This document shows positions 26,059 to 35,258 of a DNA stretch of 54,471 nucleotides, piece after piece. The stretch is from Wenzhouxiangella sp. Its GTDB lineage: Bacteria > Pseudomonadota > Gammaproteobacteria > Xanthomonadales > Wenzhouxiangellaceae. The notes below the pieces were generated by a model that was given only the letters and a program-made list of their open reading frames with translations, did not search any database and was not told where the DNA came from. The position numbers and the translations under genes are program-made. The stretch lies in NCBI GenBank assembly GCA_007134485.1, contig SLKT01000058.1, forward strand, positions 1 through 54,471, in the 5' to 3' direction. Numbering within the stretch: position 1 is the stretch's first letter; every line of letters begins with the position of its first letter.

Positions 26059-27273
26059 ATGATTCGTCAAGTTTTCAATGACCAAGATGATTTTTCCGTG
26101 CATGTAACTTCCATGACCCTGTCATGCGCCGCCGGCCGGGGTCTGAGTGCCGTTCGTCAAGCCCTTTCGGAGCGCCGCAGCGGGCTGCGCGCCAACGATT
26201 TTCCCGGATGCGAGCTCGACACCTGGATCGGACGGGTCGACGGCGTGGAGGATATCCGATTCGACCCGGGGCTTGCCGAATACGATTGTCGCAACAATCG
26301 CCTGGCCATGATCGGCCTGGAACACGATGATTTCACCACGGCCGCCGCCGAGCTGGTCAAGCGCCACGGCCGTGAACGGGTCGCCTGCGTGATCGGCACC
26401 AGTACCGCCGGCATCGGCACTACCGAGGCCGCCTATCGCGACCTGGGCGAGGCCGAGCACTTCGACCCGGCCTACCTCCTGCCGCGCGTGCATACGCCAC
26501 ACACCTCCGCGGCCTTTGTCGCCAGGGTGCTGGGACTGGGCGGCCCGGTCATCACCATTTCCACCGCCTGCTCCTCGAGCGCCAAGGTTTTCGCCACCGC
26601 TGCACGGCTGATCGATTCCGGCCTGGCCGATGCGGCCGTGGTCGGTGGCGTCGACAGCCTGTGCCTGTCGGTGTTGTACGGTTTTCACTCCCTCGAACTG
26701 GTTTCGGATCAGCCGTGTCGTCCCTTCGACCGGGCGCGTCGGGGCCTGAGCCTGGGTGAGGCGGCCGGTTTCGCCATCGTGGAAAAGTCCCCCCGCCAGT
26801 CCCTCGGACGCCTGATGGGCTGGGGCGAAAGTTCCGATGCCCATCACATGGCCTCGCCCCATCCCGAAGGCGCCGGCGCCGGCGCGGCCATGGCCGGCGC
26901 ACTTGAGCGCGCGGGCCTGCAGCCGGGCGCCATCGGCTACATCAATTGTCACGGCACGGCCACCCCGCTCAATGACCGGGTCGAGGCCATGGCCATTCGC
27001 AGCATTTTTCCCGACCCTCCGCCGGCGGCCTCGACCAAGGGCTGGACCGGCCATACCCTCGGCGCGGCCGGGATTGCCGAAGCGGTGTTCAGCCTGCTGG
27101 CGCTCAACGATGGCGAATTGCCGGCCGGTCTCAACCTGGAAGCACCCGAGTCCGAATGGGCCGATTTCATCCTGCTCGAACCGCTACAACGTCGGATCGA
27201 TGCGGTGTTGAGCAACTCGTTCGGCTTCGGCGGCAGCAATTGTGCTCTGATCTTCGGTCGGGAGGGCGCATGA
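26059..27273 (+). CDS. Beta-ketoacyl-ACP synthase of aryl polyene type
   Basis: This KAS-II-fold condensing enzyme probably extends the polyene chain on ACP. The 404-residue protein (from the ATG) has Cys171 in STACSSS, His298 in NCHGTATPLND and His332 in KGWTGHTLGAAG, the full Cys-His-His triad. A GTG at 26098 (MHVTSMTLSCAAG) matches the usual family start and may be the true one. It is first gene of the plus-strand set and overlaps the next gene by ATGA. It is ApeO/ApeR-like in role. Only one full ketosynthase is present, whereas the E. coli aryl polyene locus has two. Confidence 0.9.
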   Translation: MIRQVFNDQDDFSVHVTSMTLSCAAGRGLSAVRQALSERRSGLRANDFPGCELDTWIGRVDGVEDIRFDPGLAEYDCRNNRLAMIGLEHDDFTTAAAELVKRHGRERVACVIGTSTAGIGTTEAAYRDLGEAEHFDPAYLLPRVHTPHTSAAFVARVLGLGGPVITISTACSSSAKVFATAARLIDSGLADAAVVGGVDSLCLSVLYGFHSLELVSDQPCRPFDRARRGLSLGEAAGFAIVEKSPRQSLGRLMGWGESSDAHHMASPHPEGAGAGAAMAGALERAGLQPGAIGYINCHGTATPLNDRVEAMAIRSIFPDPPPAASTKGWTGHTLGAAGIAEAVFSLLALNDGELPAGLNLEAPESEWADFILLEPLQRRIDAVLSNSFGFGGSNCALIFGREGA

Positions 27274-28061
27274 AAATCGACATCGATGTGCTTGGCGCCG
27301 GTATCTGTGCGCCCGGCCTGCCGGACTGGGAGGCACTGCTCGATATCCTGGCCGGGAAGGGATTGAACGAGGATCGCAAACCACCCCGCTCGGCCCTGCT
27401 CTCGCCACGCGAGCGTCGCCGAGCACCGGCAGCCGTGAAACTCAGCTTTGCCGCCGCCGAACAGGCCTGCGCCATGGCCGAACTGGCGCCGGCCGACCCG
27501 GTCGCGGTATTCAGTTCGGGCATGGGCGATCTTCAGATCACCGACTACATGTGCCGCACCCTGGCCGAGCAACCCGACCTGCTCTCGCCGACGCGCTTTC
27601 ACAACTCCGTCCACAATGCCGCTTCCGGCTACTGGTCGATCGGCTCCGGGGCGACCGGCGATGTCACCGCGGTTTCGGGCTGGAAAGACAGCGCCGCGGC
27701 CGGCCTGCTCGAGGCACTGTCGAGAATTCAGTACGAACCGACCACGATCCTGCTGGTGATCTACGACGATGTCGCCTGCGGGCCCATGCGCGATCTGTGG
27801 CCGGCCGAATATCCATTCGGCGCCGCGCTGGTGCTGGCCCGACCCGGCCAGCGATCCGCCATGGCCCGCCTGGAAGCCCGAATCGACGGTGGTGAAGATC
27901 ATCACCCCGAAATGCCTGAAGTCCTCGAAGCGCGCATCATGGACAATCCGGCCGCTCGCATCCTGCCGCTGCTGGGCCAGATATCGGGTCGACTGCCGGG
28001 GCCGGTCACCATCGGCTCGGAGCAAGGGCCTGGATTGCAGTTCCGGGAACGCGAGAAATGA
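27270..28061 (+). CDS. Ketosynthase-like chain-length partner (ApeC-like)
   Basis: The 263-residue protein matches the short ketoacyl-synthase-like family that pairs with the active ketosynthase in aryl polyene synthesis. Visible are PVAVFSSGMGDLQ, the segment SPTRFHNSVHNAASGYWSI and a Ser-rich loop where the active ketosynthase would have its nucleophile Cys (AVSGWKDSAAAG). It therefore probably sets chain length or stabilises the partner and does not condense by itself. It is coupled by ATGA overlaps to the ketosynthase and to the glycosyltransferase. Confidence 0.85.
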   Translation: MKIDIDVLGAGICAPGLPDWEALLDILAGKGLNEDRKPPRSALLSPRERRRAPAAVKLSFAAAEQACAMAELAPADPVAVFSSGMGDLQITDYMCRTLAEQPDLLSPTRFHNSVHNAASGYWSIGSGATGDVTAVSGWKDSAAAGLLEALSRIQYEPTTILLVIYDDVACGPMRDLWPAEYPFGAALVLARPGQRSAMARLEARIDGGEDHHPEMPEVLEARIMDNPAARILPLLGQISGRLPGPVTIGSEQGPGLQFREREK

Positions 28062-28807
28062 AAACCGCGGCCGTGATTCCGGCGCGCAACGAACAGCGCA
28101 CCATTCGCGAAGTGGCCCAGGCCACGCTCGAGCAAGTCGACCGGGTCATCGTGGTCGATGACGGCTCGACCGATCAAACCGGCCAGTGCCTGGACGGACT
28201 CGGGATCGATCTGTTGCGCCACCGGCAATCGCGCGGCAAGGCCGCGGCCCTGGCCACCGGTTTCGAGCATGCGCTGGCCCACGATTGCGACTGGGTGGTC
28301 ACCCTCGATGGCGATGGCCAGCACGACCCGGCCGACATTGCCCGGCTGCTGGTTGCCGCCGAGGCCTGGCCCGGGCACCTGGTCATCGGCGCGCGCATTC
28401 GCCAGCGTCATCGCCAGCCGGGGATTCGGCGATTCGCCAACCGGTTTGCCGACTTCTGGATCTCCTGGGCCAGCGGCCAGCGCGTGCCCGACAGCCAGAC
28501 CGGTTTTCGCGCCTACCCGCGCCGATTGCTGGAAAAGATCCAGCCATCCACCCGCAAACGGCATGGTTTCGTGTTCGAAACCGCCATGCTTATCGATGGC
28601 GCCCGGGCCGGCCACCCCTGCGTGGCCGTGCCGATCGACAGCGTCTATCACGACGATGCCCGCCCCAGCTACTTCCGTCCGGGCAAGGACGTCTGGGAAA
28701 TCTTCTGGTTTGTATTTTGGCGAATCTTGTTGTGGGGCTTGTATCTGCCGGGCCTGTGGCGCATGCTGACCGGTGCGGCCCGATTGCACGACCCCGAATC
28801 ATCATGA
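28058..28807 (+). CDS. Glycosyltransferase family 2 (DPM1-like)
   Basis: The 249-residue protein has the GT-A start TAAVIPARNEQRTIREV, the DxD-like VVDDGSTD and LDGDGQHDP motifs, and a C-terminal hydrophobic segment (WFVFWRILLWGLYLPGLW) that anchors it to the membrane. Related enzymes make polyprenyl-phosphate sugars or decorate lipids, and many aryl polyene loci include one. It overlaps the chain-length-factor gene by 4 bp. The substrate is probably the aryl polyene lipid or its headgroup. Confidence 0.88.
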   Translation: MKTAAVIPARNEQRTIREVAQATLEQVDRVIVVDDGSTDQTGQCLDGLGIDLLRHRQSRGKAAALATGFEHALAHDCDWVVTLDGDGQHDPADIARLLVAAEAWPGHLVIGARIRQRHRQPGIRRFANRFADFWISWASGQRVPDSQTGFRAYPRRLLEKIQPSTRKRHGFVFETAMLIDGARAGHPCVAVPIDSVYHDDARPSYFRPGKDVWEIFWFVFWRILLWGLYLPGLWRMLTGAARLHDPESS

Positions 28808-28876
28808 AAGTGTCATCGTGAAGAAGACCTGGATGTCCGAACGATACAATGCCGTCCAATCAAGTTCACAACCCTG

Positions 28877-30511
28877 ATGCCCATGCAGTCTGACATTGTC
28901 ATCCTTGGTGGTGGCCTGGCCGGCATGACCCTTGCGCTTCAAATCCGTTCGCGCCATGCAGATGCCCGGATTTGCGTCATCGAGCGCCGCACCCACCCGG
29001 TCCCGATTTCCGCCCACAAGGTCGGCGAATCCACCGTCGAAATCGGCGCGCACTACCTGGCCGATGTCATCGGCCTGCGCGAACACCTCGAATCCTGCCA
29101 TCTGCGCAAGTACGGCCTGAGGCTGTTTTTCGATGCCGGCTCGACCAGCGATCTGGCCCAGGCCGGTGAGCTGGGCGCCAGCCACCTGTTGACACTGAGC
29201 AGCTACCAGATCGACCGCGGCGTGCTGGAAAACCACCTGGCCGAGCGCCTGGCCGACGAGGACATCGAGTTGATCGGCGGCGCCACGGTGCGCGCCATCG
29301 AACTGGCCGAGAGGGATGACGATCAGCACCAGGTCCGCTACCGTGTCGACGGTGAGACACACACCATCCACACGCGCTGGGTCATCGATGCCATGAGCCG
29401 CGGCTCGATCATCAAGCGACATCTCGACCTGGCCGAGGACAATGGCCACGAGTGCTCGTCGGTGTGGTTCCGTATTGCCGATCGCATCGACATCGGCCAA
29501 TGGAGCGAAAGCCCCGAATGGCAGCAGCGCTGCAACCAGCTTCCGCGCTGGCTATCGACCAATCACCTGGTCGGACCCGGCTACTGGGTCTGGCTGATTC
29601 CCCTGGCATCGGGCTCGACCAGCATCGGCATCGTGTTCGACAACCAGCTGCATGACTTCAACCGGCTCAAGACCTGGGAAGGCACGCTGGACTGGCTGGC
29701 CGAACATCAGCCCATGTGTCGGCAAGCCATCGAAGACTCCGACGGGCAACTGCAGGATTTTCTCTACCTGCGCAATTTCTCGCATGGCTGCAAGCAGGTA
29801 TTCTCGCCGCGCCGTTGGGCGCTGACCGGAGAAGCCGGGGTATTTCTGGACCCGTTCTATTCGCCAGGCAGCGATTTCATTGCCATCAGCAACACCTACA
29901 TCCCCGACCTGGTCTGCCGCGACCTGGCCGGCGAACCCTTTGCCCGCCGGGCACGCCTGTATGAGCGCAGCTTCTTTTCCTTCTACCAGTCCTCGTTGCA
30001 ACTCTATCGCGACCAGTACCCGCTGTTCGGTCATGCCCGTGCGATGAGCGCCAAGACCATCTGGGATTACGCCTACTACTGGGCAATCCTGGCATTGTTC
30101 GTTTTTTCCAACCGGCTCACCGACACCCGCTTGCTGGTCCGCAACGGTGTCATGCTTGACCAGGTGCGCGACTTGCACGCCCAGATGCAATCCATGTTTC
30201 GACACTGGGCGAAAGAGGAACCGGAGGTGGATGCGGCCGGGTTGTTCGTCAATCAGTCCGACCTGCCCTTGCTGGTCCGGCTCAATCGCGAACTGGCCGA
30301 AGTCGCCGATGATGACGATGCCAGGCTGGATGAACGCCTGGCCGACAATTGCCGAATGCTGCATGCCCTGGCCGATGAACTGCGTCAACTGGCGCCGGCC
30401 CAATCGGCCGAAGCCGTCACTCTGCACCGCGCCGACCCCACCCTGCACGAACCCCTGCTCAACGGCCTGCCCGAGCGCTTTACTCGCCCACCCGCGACGA
30501 GCGTGGCCTAA
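28877..30511 (+). CDS. Flavin-dependent halogenase-like monooxygenase 1
   Basis: The 544-residue protein has the FAD-binding GGGLAGM (11-17), the HKVGEST segment at 47-53, a Lys at residue 78 in LRKYGLRLFF where halogenases keep their catalytic lysine, and the WxWxIP signature at 237-242. These are hallmarks of flavin-dependent halogenases. A helical C-terminal extension of about 120 residues follows. Xanthomonadins are brominated aryl polyenes, so bromination or chlorination of the aryl headgroup is a reasonable inference. A plain hydroxylase cannot be excluded. It converges with the chorismatase gene, with a 4-bp overlap of stops. Confidence 0.82.
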   Translation: MPMQSDIVILGGGLAGMTLALQIRSRHADARICVIERRTHPVPISAHKVGESTVEIGAHYLADVIGLREHLESCHLRKYGLRLFFDAGSTSDLAQAGELGASHLLTLSSYQIDRGVLENHLAERLADEDIELIGGATVRAIELAERDDDQHQVRYRVDGETHTIHTRWVIDAMSRGSIIKRHLDLAEDNGHECSSVWFRIADRIDIGQWSESPEWQQRCNQLPRWLSTNHLVGPGYWVWLIPLASGSTSIGIVFDNQLHDFNRLKTWEGTLDWLAEHQPMCRQAIEDSDGQLQDFLYLRNFSHGCKQVFSPRRWALTGEAGVFLDPFYSPGSDFIAISNTYIPDLVCRDLAGEPFARRARLYERSFFSFYQSSLQLYRDQYPLFGHARAMSAKTIWDYAYYWAILALFVFSNRLTDTRLLVRNGVMLDQVRDLHAQMQSMFRHWAKEEPEVDAAGLFVNQSDLPLLVRLNRELAEVADDDDARLDERLADNCRMLHALADELRQLAPAQSAEAVTLHRADPTLHEPLLNGLPERFTRPPATSVA

Positions 30512-31401
30512 CCACTGGTCACCGCCTCGATTTCGACCAGCAGATCGGATCGGCACACATCGCCGCGCAGACCGATGACCGGGGTATCCGGCCAGGCCGC
30601 GCGCAGACGCTCACGAACCTCCGGCCAGTCCTCGGCGTGACGCACATAGGCGCGCATCAGGCTGTGTGAGCCGAAACTGCCCAGCCCCGAACGCCCCAGG
30701 CGCTGGACACTTTGCTGCAGCACCGTGCCCAGATTGACGATGATTTCCTCGGTCTGGGCGCCCAGGTCGCCCTCGTGCACAGTGCGATGACCGACCACGC
30801 TGGCCGTACCCGAAATCATCAGCAAAGTGCTGCCGTCGGGTTGACCGATGGCGGTTGCGCGCGCGAACGACGGGCTGCGCGGGCCGTAAATGCGTGGATA
30901 GCGATAGGCGCTGACCTGGCGTGGATTCTCGATGTTGATTCCGGCATGGCGACCCGTGAGCACCTGGATGCGCAAGTTCGGGTCATCCCCACCGATCGCC
31001 GTGCCTGCACACAGCTCCGGTTCACGGATATCGGCCGCTTCCAGCGCGCGCGCACGCCCCAGGCAAAAACGGCGATAGCGTTCCCGGTCGCCATCACCAC
31101 GATTGATCTCCGGCAAGAAATTCCAGGCACGCAGCAGGGTTGGACAACCGCGCGCCTTGGCCAGCGCCAGGATCTTGCCGTAAAGCAGCTCGGTCTGACC
31201 GGCAGGATCACCATGGCCATCGTCGGGAAGCTCGCAGGCGATATAGAGCAGCTCACCGGCCTGACGGAAGCGCAAGCCGTCTTCCTGGCCACTCTCGATC
31301 GGCCCGGCAATCCTCCAGTGCTCCTCGGCCTGATCTCCGCCGAGCCACTCGAGGCCAATGGAATCGAATCTTGATCGCGGCTCGTCAAAGGCCACGCGCA
31401 T
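30508..31401 (-). CDS. xanB2: XanB2-type chorismatase (hydroxybenzoate synthase)
   Basis: XanB2/Hyg5/FkbO enzymes split chorismate to pyruvate plus a hydroxybenzoate or dihydroxy acid. In Xanthomonas, 3-hydroxybenzoate primes the yellow pigment. The 297-residue product carries the family segments LLRAWNFLPEINRG, YRRFCLGRARAL, CAGTAIGG, NPRQVSAYRYPRIYGPRSPSFARA and LMISGTASVVGHRTVHEGD. The start at 31401 is tentative because no strong ribosome site is visible; the frame stays open upstream to 31509. It lies on the minus strand just after the second halogenase-like gene. Confidence 0.87.
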   Translation of the reverse strand: MRVAFDEPRSRFDSIGLEWLGGDQAEEHWRIAGPIESGQEDGLRFRQAGELLYIACELPDDGHGDPAGQTELLYGKILALAKARGCPTLLRAWNFLPEINRGDGDRERYRRFCLGRARALEAADIREPELCAGTAIGGDDPNLRIQVLTGRHAGINIENPRQVSAYRYPRIYGPRSPSFARATAIGQPDGSTLLMISGTASVVGHRTVHEGDLGAQTEEIIVNLGTVLQQSVQRLGRSGLGSFGSHSLMRAYVRHAEDWPEVRERLRAAWPDTPVIGLRGDVCRSDLLVEIEAVTSG

Positions 31402-31477
31402 CAACGTGCCGCTCGCTTCCAGGCTCGAGCGGCCGACCGTGATGCCGGCCCGGCTGGCGGTTCCGATTCGACCGGCT

Positions 31478-32812
31478 TCAGTGCCCACGATCGAACACCA
31501 CCCGGGCATTTTTCAGGCGCTGGCGTCGCGAGCGCAACGTGGCCGGCAGATCAACCAGACTGGCCACGTAAAACACCAGGCGGAAAGCGCGCAGCCGCCA
31601 ACGCACCCGCCAGTTGTCGTACAGGTCTCCGGCCAGTGCCGAAATCACCGCCGCCTTGATATTGAACACCGTTTGCGAACTGAGGAACAAGCGCCGCATG
31701 GCAGGCGTGGGAAAACGATAGATCAACCAGGCCAGCTCATTGACGCCGCGCCGGATACGCCTGCGAAACCGCTTGCGTGCCCGCCGGGCCCGGATCCGGT
31801 CACCGGCCAATTCGGCCAGCACCACTTCGGCGCCGAGCTCGGCGCTGTGCATGCCGAAATATACCCCCGAGGAAAACACCGGATCGATGAAGATTCCGGC
31901 ATCGCCGACCATCAACCAGCGCTCGCCGTCGAGTCGCCGCGAAAAGTACGAGTAATTGCCGGTCGCGGTGATCTCGGAAATCAGCTCACCTTCGGACAGG
32001 CGTTGCCAGGCGTGTGGGTTTCTCTGGACGGTCGCCTCGAAAAACCCTTCGACATCGCGACCACGCTGACGAAGATAATCAGGGTTACAGACCGCTCCCA
32101 CACTCATCACGCCATCCGGGAGCGGAATCATCCAGATCCAGCCCTGATCGAACCAGTAGATGCTGATGTTGCCCGCGGACTCGCCAGCACGCCGCGGCAC
32201 ATTGCGAAAATGGCCGTACAGGGCTGCTGTTGCATGGTCCCGATTACGCTCCTGGAGATTGAATCGCCGGGCCAGGAAACTGTCGCGGCCACTGGCGTCG
32301 ACCACGAAACGGGCCCGAATCGTGCGCGCTGCATCCTCATTTTCGACGGCCAGCTCAACCCATTCATCGTCATCGAAGTCCACGGAACGCACTCGCGTGT
32401 TCATCACCACGTGCGCGCCGCTGCGCCCGGCATGTTCGAACATCATGCGGTCGAAATCCGAACGCAGCACCTGGTAGGCATGGTCACAGCCCTCGACCGG
32501 ATCGAATGCATCACTGAAACGGATCTCGTGGGTGAATTCATCCTCGTCATCGGTGGTGAAATCCACCCCGGGTTTGCGCACGCCGATGGACTCGAGCGCC
32601 TCGATCAGCCCCAGGCGGCGAAAAATCGGCAGATTATGCGGCAGCAATGATTCACCTATATGAAAGCGCGGATGCTCGTCCTTTTCGAGCAGCAGCACGC
32701 GGTGACCCTGCTCGGCGACCAGGGCTGCCAGGGTCGAGCCGCTCGGCCCGCCGCCGATGACGGCGAGGTCGACCTGTTCGGTCAGCGGCGGATTGGCATT
32801 CGGCTCGGGCAA
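31478..32812 (-). CDS. Flavin-dependent halogenase-like monooxygenase 2
   Basis: The 444-residue protein has the FAD motif IGGGPSGST (19-27), RFHIGESLLP at about 49-58, Lys80 in VRKPGVDF at the halogenase lysine position, and WIWMIP (225-230), the WxWxIP signature. The C-terminal region has GDAGIFIDPVFSSGVYFGM, typical of carrier-protein or phenol-directed family members. It is only distantly similar to the enzyme at 28877, so the two probably act on different positions or substrates. It is divergent from the ACP operon across a 203-bp region containing a dyad, and is followed by the chorismatase on the same strand. Confidence 0.82.
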   Translation of the reverse strand: MPEPNANPPLTEQVDLAVIGGGPSGSTLAALVAEQGHRVLLLEKDEHPRFHIGESLLPHNLPIFRRLGLIEALESIGVRKPGVDFTTDDEDEFTHEIRFSDAFDPVEGCDHAYQVLRSDFDRMMFEHAGRSGAHVVMNTRVRSVDFDDDEWVELAVENEDAARTIRARFVVDASGRDSFLARRFNLQERNRDHATAALYGHFRNVPRRAGESAGNISIYWFDQGWIWMIPLPDGVMSVGAVCNPDYLRQRGRDVEGFFEATVQRNPHAWQRLSEGELISEITATGNYSYFSRRLDGERWLMVGDAGIFIDPVFSSGVYFGMHSAELGAEVVLAELAGDRIRARRARKRFRRRIRRGVNELAWLIYRFPTPAMRRLFLSSQTVFNIKAAVISALAGDLYDNWRVRWRLRAFRLVFYVASLVDLPATLRSRRQRLKNARVVFDRGH

Positions 32813-32833
32813 GGTGAAAGGACATCCATCAAG

Positions 32834-32851
32834 TACAATGTTGACCTTGTA
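32834..32851. promoter_or_regulatory. 18-bp dyad between divergent pigment operons
   Basis: TACAATGTTGACCTTGTA has symmetric arms (TACAAxGTxxACxTTGTA) and is followed by TATTATAAT. It lies 22 nt from the halogenase 2 start and 165 nt from the ACP start. The shape suits a homodimeric regulator controlling both arms of the pigment cluster. The TATAAT at 32853-32858 could serve as a -10 on the minus strand. Apart from the ACP ribosome site, the rest of the 203-bp gap shows nothing clear. Confidence 0.45.
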
Positions 32852-33015
32852 TTATAATCCACGGGTCATGCAAAGCAGTGTCACGGAATCCCGACGCACT
32901 GCGTATATAAGAGCAACCAGACCCCTTCACAAGCAACTGGTTTAAAACAGGCAGCATGACCCTCCTCCAAGGGGGAGGCAGCCTTCAGTCACAACGGTTT
33001 CCCGGAGGAACATCA

Positions 33016-33285
33016 ATGAGTGCCGAGCAGACGCCAAATGAGCGCAAACTGGCCGAGCTGATCGTCGAATCACTGAATCTGGAAGATATCGAGCCCGAGG
33101 AAATCGAGCCCGAAAAGCCCCTGTTCGGCGATGAGTACGGCCTGGATTCGATCGATGCGCTCGAGCTCGCGCTGGCCATTTCCAAGACCTATGGCGTGCA
33201 GCTCAAGGCCGATGACGAAAAGAATCGGCACGTGTTCGCCAATCTGCGGGCCCTCAACGCCCATATCGAATCGCTGCGAGGCTGA
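33016..33285 (+). CDS. Acyl carrier protein of the aryl polyene pathway
   Basis: The 89-residue acidic protein has the phosphopantetheine site GLDSIDALEL with Ser45. It carries the growing polyene as a thioester. The start at 33016 is set by GGAGGAA eight bases upstream; codons further upstream are not ACP-like. It is slightly longer than primary-metabolism ACP and resembles ApeE/ApeF-type carriers. Only one ACP is seen, whereas the E. coli aryl polyene locus encodes two. It opens the main biosynthetic operon. Confidence 0.92.
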   Translation: MSAEQTPNERKLAELIVESLNLEDIEPEEIEPEKPLFGDEYGLDSIDALELALAISKTYGVQLKADDEKNRHVFANLRALNAHIESLRG

Positions 33286-33291
33286 TAGCGC

Positions 33292-33930
33292 GTGACCGCC
33301 GCCAGTGCCCAGCCGCCCAACCCGGTTGCCCTGCGGCTTGCCGCGCTGCTGGCCTACCCGGCGCTGGTCATTCTTGCGCTCTGGCTGCAGGAACCCGGCT
33401 TGCGCGCCCTGGGCTTGCCGCTGTTGGCCGTGGCCCTGGTCGGCCTGTGGCCGCGGCACACGCCGGGCCGGGTGATATTGATCTCCAGCCTGGTACTGGC
33501 CCTGCTGGTTGTCAGTTTGCCCAGCCTTGCCCTGTGGCCGCCGGGACTGGCCTGCCTGGGCGTGGCCGTCTGGTTCGCATCGACGCTGAAACCGGGCACC
33601 GACCCGGCCATCAAGCGTTTCGCCACCGCGGTCCATGAAATCCTTGGCCGGACGCTGCCCGCCGAAACCGAAGCCTGGACCCGTGCCTGGACGGCAATCT
33701 GGACCCTGCTGCTGGTCATGATCGGCACCGTGGCCATCGGCCTGGCGGTGGCCGATATGACCGGCTGGTGGCTGGCCTGGATCATGGCCATCGCCCCGCT
33801 GATTGCCTTGTCGACACTGATGATCGAGCACTTCCTGCGTATCCGCCGATTTCCCGACCACGAGCCACTGTCCCTGAAGCAGTTTCTGCTCTTGCTCGGC
33901 CACATTCGACCGGAGCAACTGGGACGATGA
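33292..33930 (+). CDS. ApeG-like integral membrane protein
   Basis: The 212-residue protein has about five hydrophobic segments, at roughly 12-30, 32-48, 55-92, 135-152 and 155-175. It has charged ends but no catalytic motif. Its place between the ACP and the AMP ligase matches the ApeG/COG4648 membrane protein of aryl polyene loci, whose role is unknown. The start is a GTG at 33292, six bases after the ACP stop. It overlaps the ligase by ATGA. Confidence 0.78.
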   Translation: MTAASAQPPNPVALRLAALLAYPALVILALWLQEPGLRALGLPLLAVALVGLWPRHTPGRVILISSLVLALLVVSLPSLALWPPGLACLGVAVWFASTLKPGTDPAIKRFATAVHEILGRTLPAETEAWTRAWTAIWTLLLVMIGTVAIGLAVADMTGWWLAWIMAIAPLIALSTLMIEHFLRIRRFPDHEPLSLKQFLLLLGHIRPEQLGR

Positions 33931-35258
33931 GCAGATTGCCACTGATGCGCCGGGGACTCGATGCGGCGATTGCCAGGCGAAATGGTCAGACCATCACGGC
34001 CGCCGAGTTCATCCACCAGGCGCGCTGGCTGGCCGAGCGGCTGCGGCGCGAGCAACATGTCATCAACCTGTGCCAGGACCGCCACACCTTCAGTCTGGCA
34101 TTCGCGGGGGCCATTCTGGCCCATGCCACCACCTTGCTGCCGGCCAACCGTCTGCCCGACACCATCGATGCCCTGGTCAACCGCTATCCCGGCAGCCTGA
34201 TTCTCAGCGACCAGCCCATCGAGGGCCTGTACCACCGCCAGCTCGATCCCGGCGAAGCGCTGGAGCAGACCGGTCAGGCCGATCGCATTCCCGAGATCGA
34301 CGAATCGTTGCTGGCCGCCGTGGTGTTCACATCCGGAAGCACCGGACCGTCATCGGCGGTCAGAAAACCCTGGCGCACCCTGCATGATTCCAGCCTGATC
34401 AATGCCGCCGAGTACGGACCGCGCGAAATGACCGAGCTGGTCGCCACGGTGCCGCCGCAACACATGTGGGGCCTGGAAACCTCGGTGCTGTTGCCGTGGT
34501 TCGGACCGGCCATCATCTCCAGCGCGCAACCGTTTTATGCCGCCGACATCATTGCGCTGGTCGAACGGCTGCCGCGTCCGCGCGCGCTGATCTCGACTCC
34601 GGTTCACCTGCGCAACCTGGCCGAATCCGGTCTGGATCTGCCGGCCATGGACCGCGTCTACTCGGCCACCGCCCCGCTGGGCGCACAACTGGCCGGGCAA
34701 CTGGAACGGCTGACCTCGGCCGAGGTCACGGAAGTGTTCGGATGCTCCGAGGCCGGCTGCCTGGCCTGGCGACAGGCCGCCGATGATGAGCCGTGGCGAT
34801 TGTTCAAGGCTTTTGCACTGGACCAACATCGGGACCGCTTCCGGGTCCGGGCCGATCATCTGCCCGAACCGGTCGAACTGCTCGATCACCTGGAAATGCT
34901 GGCCGAGGATCGCTTCCGCCTGGCCGGACGACACGCTGACCTGGTCAACATCGCCGGCAAGCGCGCCTCGCTGTCCGAACTGACCCAGCGCCTGCTCGAT
35001 ATCCGCGGGGTGACCGATGGGGTGATCTTCCAGCCGCCGGCCAGCGGCGATGGCCGGGTCACGCGCCTGGCCGCCCTGGTGGTCGCGCCGCAACTGAGCG
35101 AACGCCAGATTCGCCAGGCCTTGTCACAACGCATTGATCCGGCCTTCATGCCACGCCCATTGCGGCGGGTGCCGGCCCTGCCCCGGGCCGAAAGCGGCAA
35201 GCTGCCGCAGCAGTCCTTGGTTCATTTCTATCGACAGGTCTGCGAGCCGGCTCGATGA
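33927..35258 (+). CDS. AMP-dependent acyl-ACP/CoA ligase (ApeH-like)
   Basis: The 443-residue adenylate-forming enzyme is shorter than a typical acyl-CoA synthetase. It has the phosphate-binding loop VVFTSGSTGPSSAVRK, a mid-domain SATAPLG, VFGCSEAGCLAWR (A5-like), a RLAGRHADLVNIAGKRAS hinge (A8-like) and a C-terminal PRAESGKLPQ with the usual Lys. In aryl polyene synthesis the ligase loads the aryl starter onto ACP, here presumably hydroxybenzoate from the XanB2-type enzyme. It is coupled by 4-bp overlaps on both sides. Confidence 0.87.
   Translation: MSRLPLMRRGLDAAIARRNGQTITAAEFIHQARWLAERLRREQHVINLCQDRHTFSLAFAGAILAHATTLLPANRLPDTIDALVNRYPGSLILSDQPIEGLYHRQLDPGEALEQTGQADRIPEIDESLLAAVVFTSGSTGPSSAVRKPWRTLHDSSLINAAEYGPREMTELVATVPPQHMWGLETSVLLPWFGPAIISSAQPFYAADIIALVERLPRPRALISTPVHLRNLAESGLDLPAMDRVYSATAPLGAQLAGQLERLTSAEVTEVFGCSEAGCLAWRQAADDEPWRLFKAFALDQHRDRFRVRADHLPEPVELLDHLEMLAEDRFRLAGRHADLVNIAGKRASLSELTQRLLDIRGVTDGVIFQPPASGDGRVTRLAALVVAPQLSERQIRQALSQRIDPAFMPRPLRRVPALPRAESGKLPQQSLVHFYRQVCEPAR

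Noticed and set aside
31358-32650. 430-codon plus-strand frame opposite halogenase 2 and the chorismatase
   Set aside because: It is antisense to two recognised genes, with no start signal or family motif.
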